A stretch of DNA of 39,748 bases, from assembly GCA_019649035.1 (NCBI GenBank), contig BMAT01001806.1, forward strand, positions 14,392 to 54,139, read 5' to 3'. The notes beneath the pieces are model-generated. The model did no database searches. It was given only the letters and a program-made list of their open reading frames with translations, and had not been told where the DNA came from. Each line of letters opens with the position of its first letter. The first letter of the stretch is position 1. The stretch is from Elysia marginata. Its lineage: Eukaryota > Mollusca > Gastropoda > Plakobranchidae. The translations under genes and the position numbers were made by a program. Below, piece after piece: positions 35,501-38,320 of this stretch.

Positions 35501-38320
35501 TTTTATATGACGTATTTTCAATCTATGTTGAACGTTCTTTTGGCACCGTGTCTTGGAAATTCCCGCTACGGCTTTAAAGTTCGCGTTCGTTTATCACAGC
35601 TTTTATGTTTGAAATTTGAAACAAGCGAAAGTAAAAATTTAAGCTTCAATATAAAAAGTTTAAGAACATAAAAAACACTTCACAAAAACAATGTTCGTCG
35701 ATAACTCTAGATTAGATCTATATCTACAATATGGATGAAGTGTTTAAACTTGAGTCAGTCGTAGAAAATAATTTAGATAAAGTGGATATCATATCTAGGC
35801 CTAGAGGATTTTAAAACATAAAGTCGAGATGAAGTCTAGATCAAGACCTGTCTCAGGCTTTGCAAAGATTTTTTTTTGTACTCTGCGTGTCATGTTCACT
35901 TGCAAGACTGTATAACTGCCGGAAGAAAAGTGAATGGCCCCTACATCGCAAATGCCTCACAGAATGCATTGTTTACAAGGCTACAGTGACGCAGCCAGCA
36001 GCAAAAAAAAAAGACACCTATTCAGGACTCACCGACAACAGCTTTAAAACGAGGTATAACCTACATAAATCATCATTCAAATTTCAACATAAAAAATCTT
36101 TAACTAAGCTAAGCCAGTTCTTCTGGAAGCCTAAAAGTAATAGCACCTACCGCAAAATCGAATGGCAAATTTTGGAAAAACTAAAATGGTACGCACCCGA
36201 TATGCAATATTGCGCACTATGCCTGCAGAAAAAATTCGAAATCTTAACCAACGCACTAACGCTCAACCACCGAAAGGAAATCTACACTAGAGTAGAAACG
36301 TCATCTCTTGATAAACTTTCCGCCACTTCCGAAATGGTGTCTTCTGAGGAGTGGAGACATCCATCAAACGCAGTGTCTAGACTGAGGACATAGGAAGGTA
36401 GATCTGATACTGAATAACACGCTCCAATAATGTTGAGCAATTTGTTATTTCGCTTATGCATATATATATACACTAGTAAAGATGTACCCGACTTGGTCGA
36501 GTAACAGACTGGGCTGTGCCAAATGTTGACTCTCTTTTCTTCACATCCTTACATAATTGCGTATTGAATGTCCAACTTTTAATGGATCAATTTGCATCTC
36601 ATGAAAAATTTTCTCCTTATCTCAAAATCATGTCTTTAGCTGCAGCTGTCCTCACACAACCCCCTCAAAATAAAATAATCTTCTCTTTACCTTTTATTTA
36701 TCTTTCCCCTTTAGGCTACTCTTTTATCTTCCTCTTAATGCTATGTATTTTTATAACTATATTACTGGTACCCACTTTCTTCTCTTTCTGATAATACTCA
36801 CGGAGCAACTTCTCGGTCTTCAACTTCTATAACATGGAAGTAAATATGCCCCATAGTCAAAAACAAATAAAAACAAACACTCACGAAAAACCTAGCCAAG
36901 ATTAAAACCTAGCCCTAATCTAGACTCTAGATTTAAACAATCTTCTAGATCTTGATCTAAAACCTACATTATCTAGATGAATCTCTAGAGGTAAGTCCAA
37001 TTTTAGGAAAGTAATTTATACTGTAAGTGAAGATCTAATCTAGATTCAACGACAATTTTGGGAGGCCGATAATGATAGGCCATTTAATTTAACTTAAGCT
37101 TTCTACTGCTTTCCGATCTTTTTGGATGTGTAAAAGTTGAATAAATTTTTTATCGATTCTTAGATTTCCCTGCATTGTTTTGTTCGTTTTCCAATTTCTA
37201 TACTTTTTTTTTACATTATCGTTTGCAATTTCCTTCTCCTTACGACGCAACATCTCGACCGGTAAGAAAAAAATAAATGGAAGTGAACATGATACGCAGA
37301 GTATAAAACGAAAAAAAAATCCTTGCAAAGCCTGGTTTAGGCCTAGATCTAGATCTAAACCTAATTTAGACTCTGTGATAAAAATTCTTGTAGGTCGAGA
37401 TCTGAAATCCAGGTTACCTAAATTAATTTGTAGAATTGAGTCACGTTTTGAACACTTCATCTAGATTGCAGACCTACATCTAATCAAGATTCAAGAACGA
37501 ATATTGCCTTTGGAACTATTTTTTTTATGTTCTGGAACTTTTCACATTAAAGGGTAAGTTTTTTACGTTAGATTGTTTCATATTTCAAACATAAAAACTG
37601 TGGTAAAAGAATGCGAACTTTAAAGCCGGAGCGGGAATTTCCAAGACGGGGTGCACAAAGAACGTTCAACATAAATTGAACAACACAGGAAAGAAAACTA
37701 CGGTATTTTATTGAACAGCCGTCAAGCTTTAGCAATGGCTTGACTCAATTCTCTAGAACTAGACGTTGGCTCCGACTCAGATTTAAATCTTGAAAATAAG
37801 CTCTCCTAGACCTCAGTTGAATTAAGAGATACGCCAAAAAAAAAAATTAAGAGATACGCCTAGCATCCGGGATTCGTTAAAATAGCTGTGTAAATTTTTA
37901 AACCTCTGATACTGTCTGTGAGGTGTGAATCTCCAATACTCAGACAGACAGAGCAGCACTACAAACTTATAAATATAGATGTATGGGTGTGTGTGCTAAA
38001 CAGCAGCCCAGTGTGTAATTTTAAAAAGGCACTTACCGCAGATCTTTTTCTTACAGCACTATTTCCTCGACCAACCGTTGGTGTAACTGAAACAAAGAAA
38101 AGTTCTGATGTTATCAAACAGTATTCTAATTGTACGAATTGTCTTTTTCGACTGATACAAACAAAAAGTTTATAAAAATTATTTACAACTCTTATGGTAG
38201 CACTCTTAATTGACATATTTGAAGATGCCTAAAGCTAGAAAACTTACCACATAGCATATATATCATTAATACACCTGCAAGTGTTATTGAAAGTCTTGTT
38301 TTAATACACGCAAGTTGCAT
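236..38320 (-). CDS. Secreted CAP/CRISP-type cysteine-rich protein, 10 coding exons, 325 aa
   Basis: Joined coding exons (minus strand, 5' to 3'): 38320-38248, 38086-38037, 31617-31515, 30698-30607, 29657-29555, 26442-26288, 10027-9942, 8883-8798, 2977-2876, 363-236. They total 978 nt, every intron is GT-AG, and phases run 1,0,1,0,1,0,2,1,1 without a break. Predicted layout: signal peptide about 1-24; basic RKR at 37-39; linker with C-x1-C and HTAC (42-75); CAP domain about 76-225; hinge with CFDCKKCDRGLC to 249; EGF-like module 250-283; ShKT/ICR-like tail 284-325. Both CRISP signatures are present, GHYTQLVWATT and FYVCNYAPMGNI, and each is interrupted by an intron. CAP tetrad candidates are His132 or His133, Gln147 (in GQNIG, where GENI has Glu), Glu166 and His189. 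N-glycosylation sites are NFT and NVT. CAP proteins are secreted and functionally diverse (sterol or lipid binding, ion-channel modulation, reproduction, venoms). Sequence alone does not say which applies, and no toxic activity is claimed. Confidence 0.92.
364..620. other. Distal part of intron 9, no feature recognised
   Basis: AT-rich intron sequence directly upstream (minus strand) of the last exon. I see no repeat, coding frame or RNA gene in it. Confidence 0.5.
1351..2272 (+). mobile_element. Internally deleted mariner-like transposon inside the LINE
   Basis: Terminal inverted repeats begin CGAGGGTGAGTAAAAAAGTA at 1351, matched by the reverse complement of the sequence ending at 2272. 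TA target duplications lie at 1349-1350 and 2273-2274. It is 922 bp against about 1.3 kb for full-length mariners. Transposase remains on the plus strand: an N-terminal piece at 1525-1620 (MDIRLKQRSVIEF, ends in a stop), and a C-terminal piece with LLLHDNARTHT and YSPDLVPSDYYIF. The D-to-D spacing there is 34 residues (mariner D34D). The middle, including the first catalytic Asp block, is deleted. Confidence 0.92.
2684..2720. repeat. (AT)n microsatellite at the LINE 3' end
   Basis: Alternating AT with two interruptions, directly after the LINE 3' untranslated segment. It may be the element's simple-repeat tail or a secondary expansion. Confidence 0.8.
2876..2977 (-). CDS. CAP gene exon 9: EGF-like module
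   Basis: 102 nt, acceptor TTTTCAG, donor GTAAGTAAG. Both flanking introns are phase 1, so it is a symmetric module. Residues 250-283: DCGDLACENYGVLNV, TTCSCACKY, then GPRCQ. The spacing C-x4-C-x10-C-x-C-x-C-x9-C with a Gly before the last Cys is EGF-like and resembles the segment after the hinge in molluscan CRISP-type proteins. NVT is a possible glycosylation site. Confidence 0.93.
3222..3340. repeat. Interspersed direct repeat, copy 1
   Basis: About 120 bp that recur imperfectly at 4262-4397. Shared blocks include ACAGATAA, TTTTACAGCCCTTTTTTT (TTTCACAGCCC here), ATCTATATT-ATGTTT, GAACTTTTGT-GGTTTG and TACAACCA. Unclassified; same orientation as copy 2. Confidence 0.7.
3987..4046 (+). repeat. 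Tandem duplication, two 29-bp units
   Basis: ATGAYAGTGAAATTGAAGAA-(9 more bases) occurs at 3987-4015 and 4018-4046 with one mismatch. In the frame of the second unit it reads DSEIEESSE. The 31-bp offset breaks the frame between units, so no continuous protein repeat is encoded. Confidence 0.85.
4262..4397. repeat. Interspersed direct repeat, copy 2
   Basis: Second copy of the 3222-3340 repeat, carrying an extra T-rich insertion (GTGTGGCGGC and T run) in the middle. The two copies bracket about 0.9 kb, which could be a non-autonomous element with terminal direct repeats, but no diagnostic protein is visible. Confidence 0.65.
4776..5252 (+). CDS. Unrecognised 158-codon open frame in intron 8
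   Basis: Starts at an ATG-like MTKTKNF and includes the stretches WFTQRYILALLHETV, SYTYNAINTAVQEV and FWLAYPHEHK. I do not recognise a family. An overlapping frame (5014-5295) also stays open with HIIQRLALRTIIALLVPRK. The first half has a protein-like composition with aromatic and hydrophobic periodicity. The second half becomes basic and Ser-rich and is probably out of frame. It lies between the direct repeat at 4262 and the inverted-repeat element at 5271, so a decayed mobile-element protein is the likeliest source. It is unlikely to be a host gene. Confidence 0.25.
   Translation: MTKTKNFETKSSVWFTQRYILALLHETVTNINRNFPGQSYTYNAINTAVQEVANCFPTTRTPKIDRSFWLAYPHEHKLSNVSQVSPSTKTDKWNKMLKGKLQKKCGERGSRCLSLCRTTSHYTTFSTQNHHCPSSSKENTSLSKPAFRRPQTKPRANS
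5271..6093. mobile_element. Probable non-autonomous DNA element with inverted ends (TTACACGA)
   Basis: The left end reads TTACACGACGGATATTTTTG followed by CCTGATATCAAGCTGACATC. The right end read in reverse complement gives TTACACGAGCGAAGATATC, GGATATTGTCTGCCTGATAT and then TGTCAGCC. The subterminal motif TGCCTGATATC also appears inverted at 5371-5390 and direct near 5978. No coding region and no clear target-site duplication. Superfamily not determined. Confidence 0.55.
6094..8154. other. AT-rich intron 8 interior, little recognised
   Basis: A short (CA)n run at about 6200-6210 and a C-rich then G-rich stretch near 7627-7655. A block near 8030-8095 (GACGAAGGCGTAAAGCCGAT, then TTGCTTGTTTCGTCTGTACT) looks like the 3' end of a retroelement but has no coding part here. 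No host exon is seen between exon 9 and exon 8. Confidence 0.4.
8155..8406 (+). mobile_element. tRNA-derived SINE (family A), copy 1
   Basis: Pol III A box TGGCCCAATGG and B box GATTCGATTCC are spaced as in a tRNA. A body follows with TTGCCTTAATTAGGAAA, TTTACACTTTCCTAAG and AAAGGCAGTGC, and a tail AAATTGAATTGAAATTG. The body matches the SINE at 13428, so this is a retroposed repeat and not a functional tRNA gene. Confidence 0.85.
8798..8883 (-). CDS. CAP gene exon 8: end of CAP domain and Cys-rich hinge
   Basis: 86 nt, acceptor CGCAG, donor GTAAG. With the two bases from exon 7 it starts MGN, completing FYVCNYAPMGNI. It then runs through MPFDSPYKTGP and ends KCFDCKKCDRGLC, the four-Cys hinge that follows CAP domains in CRISPs. 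Exit phase 1. Residues 221-249. Confidence 0.93.
9218..9282. repeat. Short tandem duplication of about 33 bp
   Basis: CTAAAACGTTTTACTAGATG and CTAAAACGTTTTACTCGATG sit in adjacent near-identical units (9218-9249, 9253-9282) in intron 7. No further structure. Confidence 0.8.
9942..10027 (-). CDS. CAP gene exon 7: second half of CRISP signature 1, start of signature 2
   Basis: 86 nt, acceptor TTTCAG, donor GTGAGG placed inside what would otherwise read ATG-TGA. It encodes LVWATTNRVGCGHADCDG and then VMFYVCNYAP plus two bases of the next Met codon (phase 2). It follows GHYTQ of exon 6 after a 16.3-kb intron and completes GHYTQLVWATT. Reading through the donor would stop the protein at once, so splicing here is required. 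Confidence 0.94.
10028..11250. other. Start of the 16-kb intron 6, no firm feature
   Basis: Host intron sequence just upstream (minus strand) of exon 7. Two short Cys-containing open segments on the minus strand (about 10980-10873 and 10757-10698) look exon-like but do not fit the gene's phases; see rejected items. No mobile element is recognised. Confidence 0.4.
11255..11537. repeat. (GTA)n microsatellite containing an assembly gap
   Basis: A GCAGCAGCA stretch leads into GTAGTAGTA on both sides of 173 N (11311-11483). The gap is within the repeat, so its true length is unknown. The poly-Ser, poly-Val or poly-Tyr frames here are artefacts of the repeat. Confidence 0.95.
11538..12689. other. 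Intron 6 stretch without recognised features
   Basis: AT-rich sequence. Small GA-rich patch at 12420-12465. No coding similarity or inverted ends seen. Confidence 0.4.
12690..13412 (-). mobile_element. CR1/Rex1-like LINE fragment (reverse-transcriptase region)
   Basis: In minus-strand frames, from high to low coordinates: WKTASIVTIPKK, DLRPMALTPIIFKCLEK, FAHKAYRSVEDAVLIFI, TPKTYVKALFIEFS, APQGCNLSPVI, then FADDSKYF. These are RT blocks in correct order, with several stops and frameshifts. The upstream end abuts the SINE at 13428 and the 3' part is missing. Same strand as the host gene, in intron 6. Confidence 0.85.
13428..13574 (+). mobile_element. tRNA-derived SINE (family A), copy 2
   Basis: A box TGGCAAAGTGATAAG, B box GGTTCGATTCC, then TTGCCTTAGGAAAGCAATTT, CTTTCTCCAGTCCACCCACC and AAAGGCAGTGC. 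The body parallels the SINE at 8155. The extra block TCCAGTCCACCCACC is also recognisable in the minus-strand SINE at 30113-30437. Confidence 0.85.
13576..13730 (+). mobile_element. tRNA-related SINE (family C), copy 1
   Basis: GTGGCAAGGCGGTGGGTGAC (A-box-like), then GGTTCGAATC (B box), then a body with CAGACATTTCGGGCATTTCC, AAAAGCCTACTTCTCTCC and ACTGCTAATTTCATACC. Copies are at 13983-14133 (direct) and 19480-19600 (inverted). It starts two bases after the preceding SINE. Confidence 0.8.
13983..14133 (+). mobile_element. tRNA-related SINE (family C), copy 2
   Basis: Starts TATAAGCTATGTTTCTCGAA like copy 1 and carries CAGACATTTCGGGCATTTAC, AAAAAGCCTACTTCTCTCC and ACTGCTAATTTCATACC. The B box is degraded (AATTCGAATC). 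It lies just past the 3' end of the Tx1-like LINE. Confidence 0.8.
14260..17430 (-). pseudogene. LINE ORF2 (endonuclease and reverse transcriptase) remnants
   Basis: Pieces in order on the minus strand: FVINVYAPCRKQEE (endonuclease, near 17310), GAQIRADLKWIGEGERNAKLFF (16570 region), LSPSQLRKGTIALLHKGKD and NWRPISMTTTDCKILAK (16130-16030), AGFIKGRQI, IVALDYRKAF, ERGARQGCPISPLLFI (15700). A C-terminal C-x2-C...H...C block lies near 14350. The N-terminal third of the endonuclease is absent between 17590 and 17430, suggesting a deletion at the ORF1-ORF2 junction. Confidence 0.82.
17590..18600 (-). pseudogene. LINE ORF1 with zinc-knuckle region
   Basis: 18240-18025 encodes CREQQTPCRKCLKNHHRTRDC and CLGFGMPGHRKNEGKC, two CCHC-type knuckles; the second has Phe in place of its second Cys. 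Upstream (18250-18350) EFDYSRPNC-like and WITG-like pieces fit an RNA-binding region. Downstream (17951-17616) is a highly charged Lys/Arg/Glu segment. The long opposite-strand frame at 17435-18136 is a pyrimidine-rich shadow of this region. Confidence 0.75.
18446..18615. repeat. 170-bp direct duplication, copy 1
   Basis: Identical base for base to 19063-19232. It covers the LINE 5' region (GGCACTTCGCTCTCGC, GAATGCGGTTCTCTCG) and ends in the MITE terminus motif CTATAGTGGGGGCCAA. Confidence 0.95.
18604..18826. mobile_element. MITE-like element with TAGTGGGGGCCAAACCATCC ends
   Basis: The left end AGTGGGGGCCAAACCATCC with AAATGTAAAT is matched at the right by the reverse complement TGGAGCCAAACCATCTAAA with CGTAAAC. 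About 223 bp, non-coding. Related left arms recur at 18920 and 19219. Confidence 0.65.
18905..19055. repeat. Second, partial copy of the MITE family
   Basis: CCAACGCGATCTATAGTGGG, then GGCCAAACCACCCAAATGTG and a body with AAACTGACCTATAACTTATG that parallels 18650-18690 of the first copy. The motif at 18909-18932 is mirrored at 19279-19302 (one mismatch). Confidence 0.6.
19063..19232. repeat. 170-bp direct duplication, copy 2
   Basis: No mismatch to 18446-18615, 617 bp away. Beyond its right end the flank differs (TTTTACAATT versus ACCATCCAAA). Confidence 0.95.
19480..19600 (-). mobile_element. tRNA-related SINE (family C), copy 3, inverted
   Basis: GGTATGAAATTAGCAGTGGA, AGAAGTAGGCTTTTTAGTGG, AAATGCCCGAAATGTCTGCC and GAACCTTCGACTTATAG are the reverse complement of the family C body at 13600-13715. 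Confidence 0.8.
19601..20420. other. A-rich intron 6 stretch, nothing recognised
   Basis: Purine-rich sequence with many AAGAAATA-type runs. No coding similarity or repeat partner in the window. Confidence 0.4.
20428..20530. repeat. (AAT)n/(AAC)n microsatellite
   Basis: TAATAATAA repeated with a short AAC block at the right end. On the minus strand it follows the retroposon fragment at 20535-20595 and may be its (TTA)n tail. Confidence 0.9.
20535..20595 (-). mobile_element. Retroposon 3' end fragment
   Basis: The minus strand reads GTGAAGCACTTTGAGAC, then AAAAAGTGCTATATCAATC and a (TTA)n tail. It resembles the 3' segment of the SINE at 30113-30437 (GTAAAGCGCTTAAACC then an AACGCTC block). 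Short, so low certainty. Confidence 0.5.
21109..21735 (+). mobile_element. LINE 3' end fragment (ORF2 C-terminus)
   Basis: An open frame without a start runs 21109-21411: FIDPIFNYCCEVWGISKASH, then VYGELGDLQFFIKRK and VRVIKYWLKF. Further frames at 21500-21730 give KFKEAYQVVPFLRKVFE, RHSPHAFIVERGR and NERFCNVCGVVKDE, the Cys/His-type tail of LINE ORF2 (R-x-C-x2-C...E-x-H...EC). Frameshifts and stops are present. Clade uncertain. Confidence 0.75.
21997..22069. repeat. Four degenerate tandem units of 17-19 bp
   Basis: CTAGTGATTTCATGAAAAT, CTAGGGATTTTACAGAAAT, GTAGTGATGTTATAAAAT and CTAGTGATATAGTAAAT lie head to tail. Confidence 0.75.
22297..22344. repeat. Perfect tandem repeat, two 24-bp units
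   Basis: The unit begins CATGCTATGCATGTATCGTT and ends GCCA; both copies are identical and adjacent. It contains the palindrome ATGCAT. Confidence 0.95.
23826..25129 (-). mobile_element. Mariner transposon, 1304 bp
   Basis: Inverted ends: CGAGGGTGGATCAATATG at the left, and the reverse complement of the right end, CGAGGGTGGATCATTAAGTA. TA duplications lie at 23824-23825 and 25130-25131. The length is that of a complete mariner. Encodes one transposase on the minus strand. Confidence 0.96.
23955..24914 (-). pseudogene. Mariner transposase with one internal stop
   Basis: The N-terminus MRFYIFMRCKLGESAEVIHE carries the helix-turn-helix region, then CFWVKEFKEG and PRPGRPKS (the linker GRP motif). 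TGDETWF holds the first catalytic Asp; LLLHDNAGSHKA and YSPDLAPCDFWLF hold the second and third, with 34 residues between them (D34D). The frame from 24914 to 23955 is continuous except for one TGA at 24404-24402, just after the first Asp block, so the open frame appears as two parts in the same phase. Total about 319 codons against a usual 340-350. Cut-and-paste transposition at TA sites is the family function; this copy should be inactive unless the stop is bypassed. Confidence 0.94.
26288..26442 (-). CDS. CAP gene exon 6: CAP core up to GHYTQ
   Basis: 155 nt, the longest exon; acceptor TTGCAG and donor GTAAAG. Residues 141-192. It opens with GRFSVGQNIGTG (the family's G-E/Q-N-I motif), then AWFDEKDNY with the conserved W-x-x-E, and ends GSKPIGHYTQ, the first half of CRISP signature 1. 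The GENI glutamate is Gln here. NFT (155-157) is a possible N-glycosylation site. Exit phase 0. Confidence 0.95.
26443..29554. other. Intron 5, apparently free of recognised elements
   Basis: Contains the (TC)n run at 26671, T-rich tracts at 27150-27470 including a C run near 27429, and a short TC run at 28648-28667. No transposon protein, SINE box pair or extra exon is seen. Confidence 0.45.
26671..26760. repeat. (TC)n microsatellite containing a 50-N gap
   Basis: Pure TC on both sides of 26698-26747 (all N). Confidence 0.97.
29555..29657 (-). CDS. CAP gene exon 5: CAP helix 2 and first active-site His
   Basis: 103 nt, acceptor TTAG, donor GTAAG. It encodes residues 107-140 plus one base: SWDDEVAMLAQKWAEACD, then a segment with LHHDKYRNIP. 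This is the CAP pattern W-x-x-x-[AL]-x-x-A-x-x-W-A-x-x-C with a following H-D. The His-His pair (132-133) supplies one member of the CAP tetrad. Exit phase 1. Confidence 0.94.
29995..29998. other. 4-N assembly gap in intron 4 region
   Basis: Four undetermined bases in intron 4, between exons 4 and 5. No coding exon is affected. Confidence 0.99.
30113..30437 (-). mobile_element. tRNA-derived SINE (family D)
   Basis: The minus strand starts GTTGTGTGGCGTCATGGTCT (A box) with B box GGGTTTGAGTCC, then a body block GAGAAAGGTTATTTACACTC and TTTTTCCGCCTCACCCATG related to the TTTCTCCAGTCCACCCACC block of family A. It ends with GTAAAGCGCTTAAACCC and an AACGCTC block. It lies in intron 4, same direction as the gene. 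Confidence 0.8.
30607..30698 (-). CDS. CAP gene exon 4: start of CAP domain
   Basis: 92 nt between acceptor GCAG and donor GTAAG, residues 76-106. It contains IVAQHNRLRG followed by VDPVAINMLKM. This is the first helix of the CAP domain, with the family's HN-x-LR motif and the step leading to W-x-x-x-x-A in the next exon. Exit phase 0. Confidence 0.93.
30699..31514. other. Intron 3, no recognised feature
   Basis: 816 bp of AT-rich host intron between exons 4 and 3; A runs near 31360 and 31437. No mobile element or RNA gene seen. Confidence 0.5.
31515..31617 (-). CDS. CAP gene exon 3: Cys-containing linker before the CAP domain
   Basis: 103 nt, phase 0 in and 1 out, donor GTTTGT. It begins DKCECNP, followed by a stretch with CDPKYQR and then GHTACLSRAP (residues 42-75). 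A Cys-rich linker ending in an HTxC motif just before the CAP fold resembles insect antigen-5 and other invertebrate CAP proteins. The acceptor (CACAAG) has a weak pyrimidine tract, so the exact start is the least certain boundary of the gene, although the frame stays open either way. Confidence 0.85.
31771..31990 (-). repeat. PLE terminal repeat (pLTR), 3' copy
   Basis: Homologous to 33601-33840 along its length with scattered substitutions and small indels. Contains the hammerhead motif at 31789-31833. Confidence 0.85.
31789..31833 (-). ncRNA. Hammerhead ribozyme motif in 3' pLTR
   Basis: Minus strand, in order: stem I strand GTTAT; core CTCATGA (consensus CTGATGA, so G5 is C); stem II GGGCA-GAGC-TGTCC with one G-T wobble; core GAAA; a two-pair stem III (A-C with G-T) around loop TTATAA; cleavage triplet GTC; stem I strand ATGGC, which pairs with GTTAT using two wobbles. 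The very short stem III is typical of hammerheads in Penelope-like elements. The G5 change should abolish cleavage. Confidence 0.75.
32080..33560 (-). pseudogene. PLE reverse transcriptase remnant
   Basis: Frameshifted pieces align in order to the N-terminal and C-terminal parts of Penelope-type RT (for example LKDH followed by a CRLINP-like SRLINP, and the HFPK-LHKIF-RN-KFSY block). The central palm motifs are absent and no GIY-YIG domain follows before the pLTR. Not functional. Confidence 0.8.
33601..33840 (-). repeat. PLE terminal repeat (pLTR), 5' copy
   Basis: Homologue of 31771-31990 upstream (minus strand) of the PLE coding remains. Contains the hammerhead motif at 33627-33671. A short duplicated block (AAGTCTTTTC with CTAGGCACAAC, plus sense) lies at its outer end. 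Confidence 0.85.
33627..33671 (-). ncRNA. Hammerhead ribozyme motif in 5' pLTR
   Basis: Minus strand: stem I GCCAT; intact core CTGATGA; stem II GGGCA-GAGC-TGCCC, fully paired; AAAA where GAAA is required (G12 to A); a decayed stem III region AATGTAA; triplet GTC; stem I ATGGC, fully complementary to GCCAT. Recognisable fold, predicted inactive because G12 is a catalytic base. Confidence 0.75.
33945..35140 (+). mobile_element. Penelope-like element 3' part with GIY-YIG domain, copy 1
   Basis: A remnant of the non-coding leader (33945-34158, ending ACTAGT) precedes coding remains: LINKHFPKTRKLHKIINKN, IKVSYSCLPNFKQAI (RT C-terminus), then SVIYKATATQ, DSYIGLTENPFKTRYSLHKS and LTRLSEHIWNLK (GIY-YIG-type endonuclease), at about 34190-34930. 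Stops and a frameshift near 34540. Plus strand, antisense to the host gene. Confidence 0.85.
35019..35100. repeat. Two (TA)n tracts
   Basis: ATATATATATTTATATATA at about 35020-35038 and TTATATATATATATATAA at about 35081-35098, at the end of PLE copy 1. A similar TA tract ends copy 2 (36459-36470). Confidence 0.85.
35149..36475 (+). mobile_element. Penelope-like element leader plus GIY-YIG domain, copy 2
   Basis: 35149-35870 is a non-coding leader (CGGACGCCTGCCAGGCATAT, GTTGAACGTTCTTTTGGCAC, TTTGTACTCTGCGTGTCATG). It joins directly to the endonuclease reading frame at about 35900. The leader is repeated inverted at 37925-37230. Confidence 0.8.
35860..36393 (+). pseudogene. PLE GIY-YIG endonuclease tail
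   Basis: In one open frame: NCRKKSEWPLH (Cys cluster), CLTECIVYKATV (GIY-like strand), YSGLTDNSFKTRYNLHKSSF (YIG-like strand; here YSG, copy 1 has YIG), LSQFFWKPK, then CALCLQKKFEIL and LNHRKEI. In PLEs this domain nicks DNA to prime reverse transcription. The first 13 residues (MQRFFFVLCVSCS) come from the leader. Catalytic RT is not present, so this is a 5'-truncated copy. Confidence 0.85.
36475..37925 (-). mobile_element. Inverted copy of the Penelope-associated leader repeat
   Basis: Read on the minus strand from 37925: CTCACAGACAGTATCAGAGG, ATCCCGGATGCTAGGCGTAT, GTTGAACGTTCTTTGTGCAC, TTTATACTCTGCGTATCATG, ATCCAAAAAGATCGGAAAG, a TCTAGAT-rich block, then GATGCAAATTGATC and GGGTACATCTTTACTAGT at the end (36475). 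It carries the open frame 37460-37089 with a basic segment (MLRRKEKEIANDNVKKKYR) of unknown meaning. Confidence 0.75.
38037..38086 (-). CDS. CAP gene exon 2: short propeptide with basic RKR site
   Basis: A 50-nt exon after an acceptor with a T-rich tract ending TTTCAG and before donor GTAAGTG. Phase 1 in, phase 0 out. It encodes 17 residues (25-41), VTPTVGRGN onward to RKRSA. RKR is a likely proprotein convertase site, so residues about 25-39 may be a removed propeptide. Support comes from frame continuity and good splice sites. There is no Cys in the exon to compare with the family. Confidence 0.82.
38248..38320 (-). CDS. CAP gene exon 1: start codon and signal peptide
   Basis: ATG at 38320-38318 in an A-rich context (ACAAAATGC, A at -3). 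It encodes 24 residues plus one base: a short polar N-terminus with Lys and Arg, then a hydrophobic core (ITLAGVLMIYMLC), a typical secretory signal. The donor is GTAAG directly after the exon. A second in-frame Met inside the hydrophobic stretch would destroy the signal, so the first is preferred. No TATA box or initiator stands out upstream. Confidence 0.88.
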
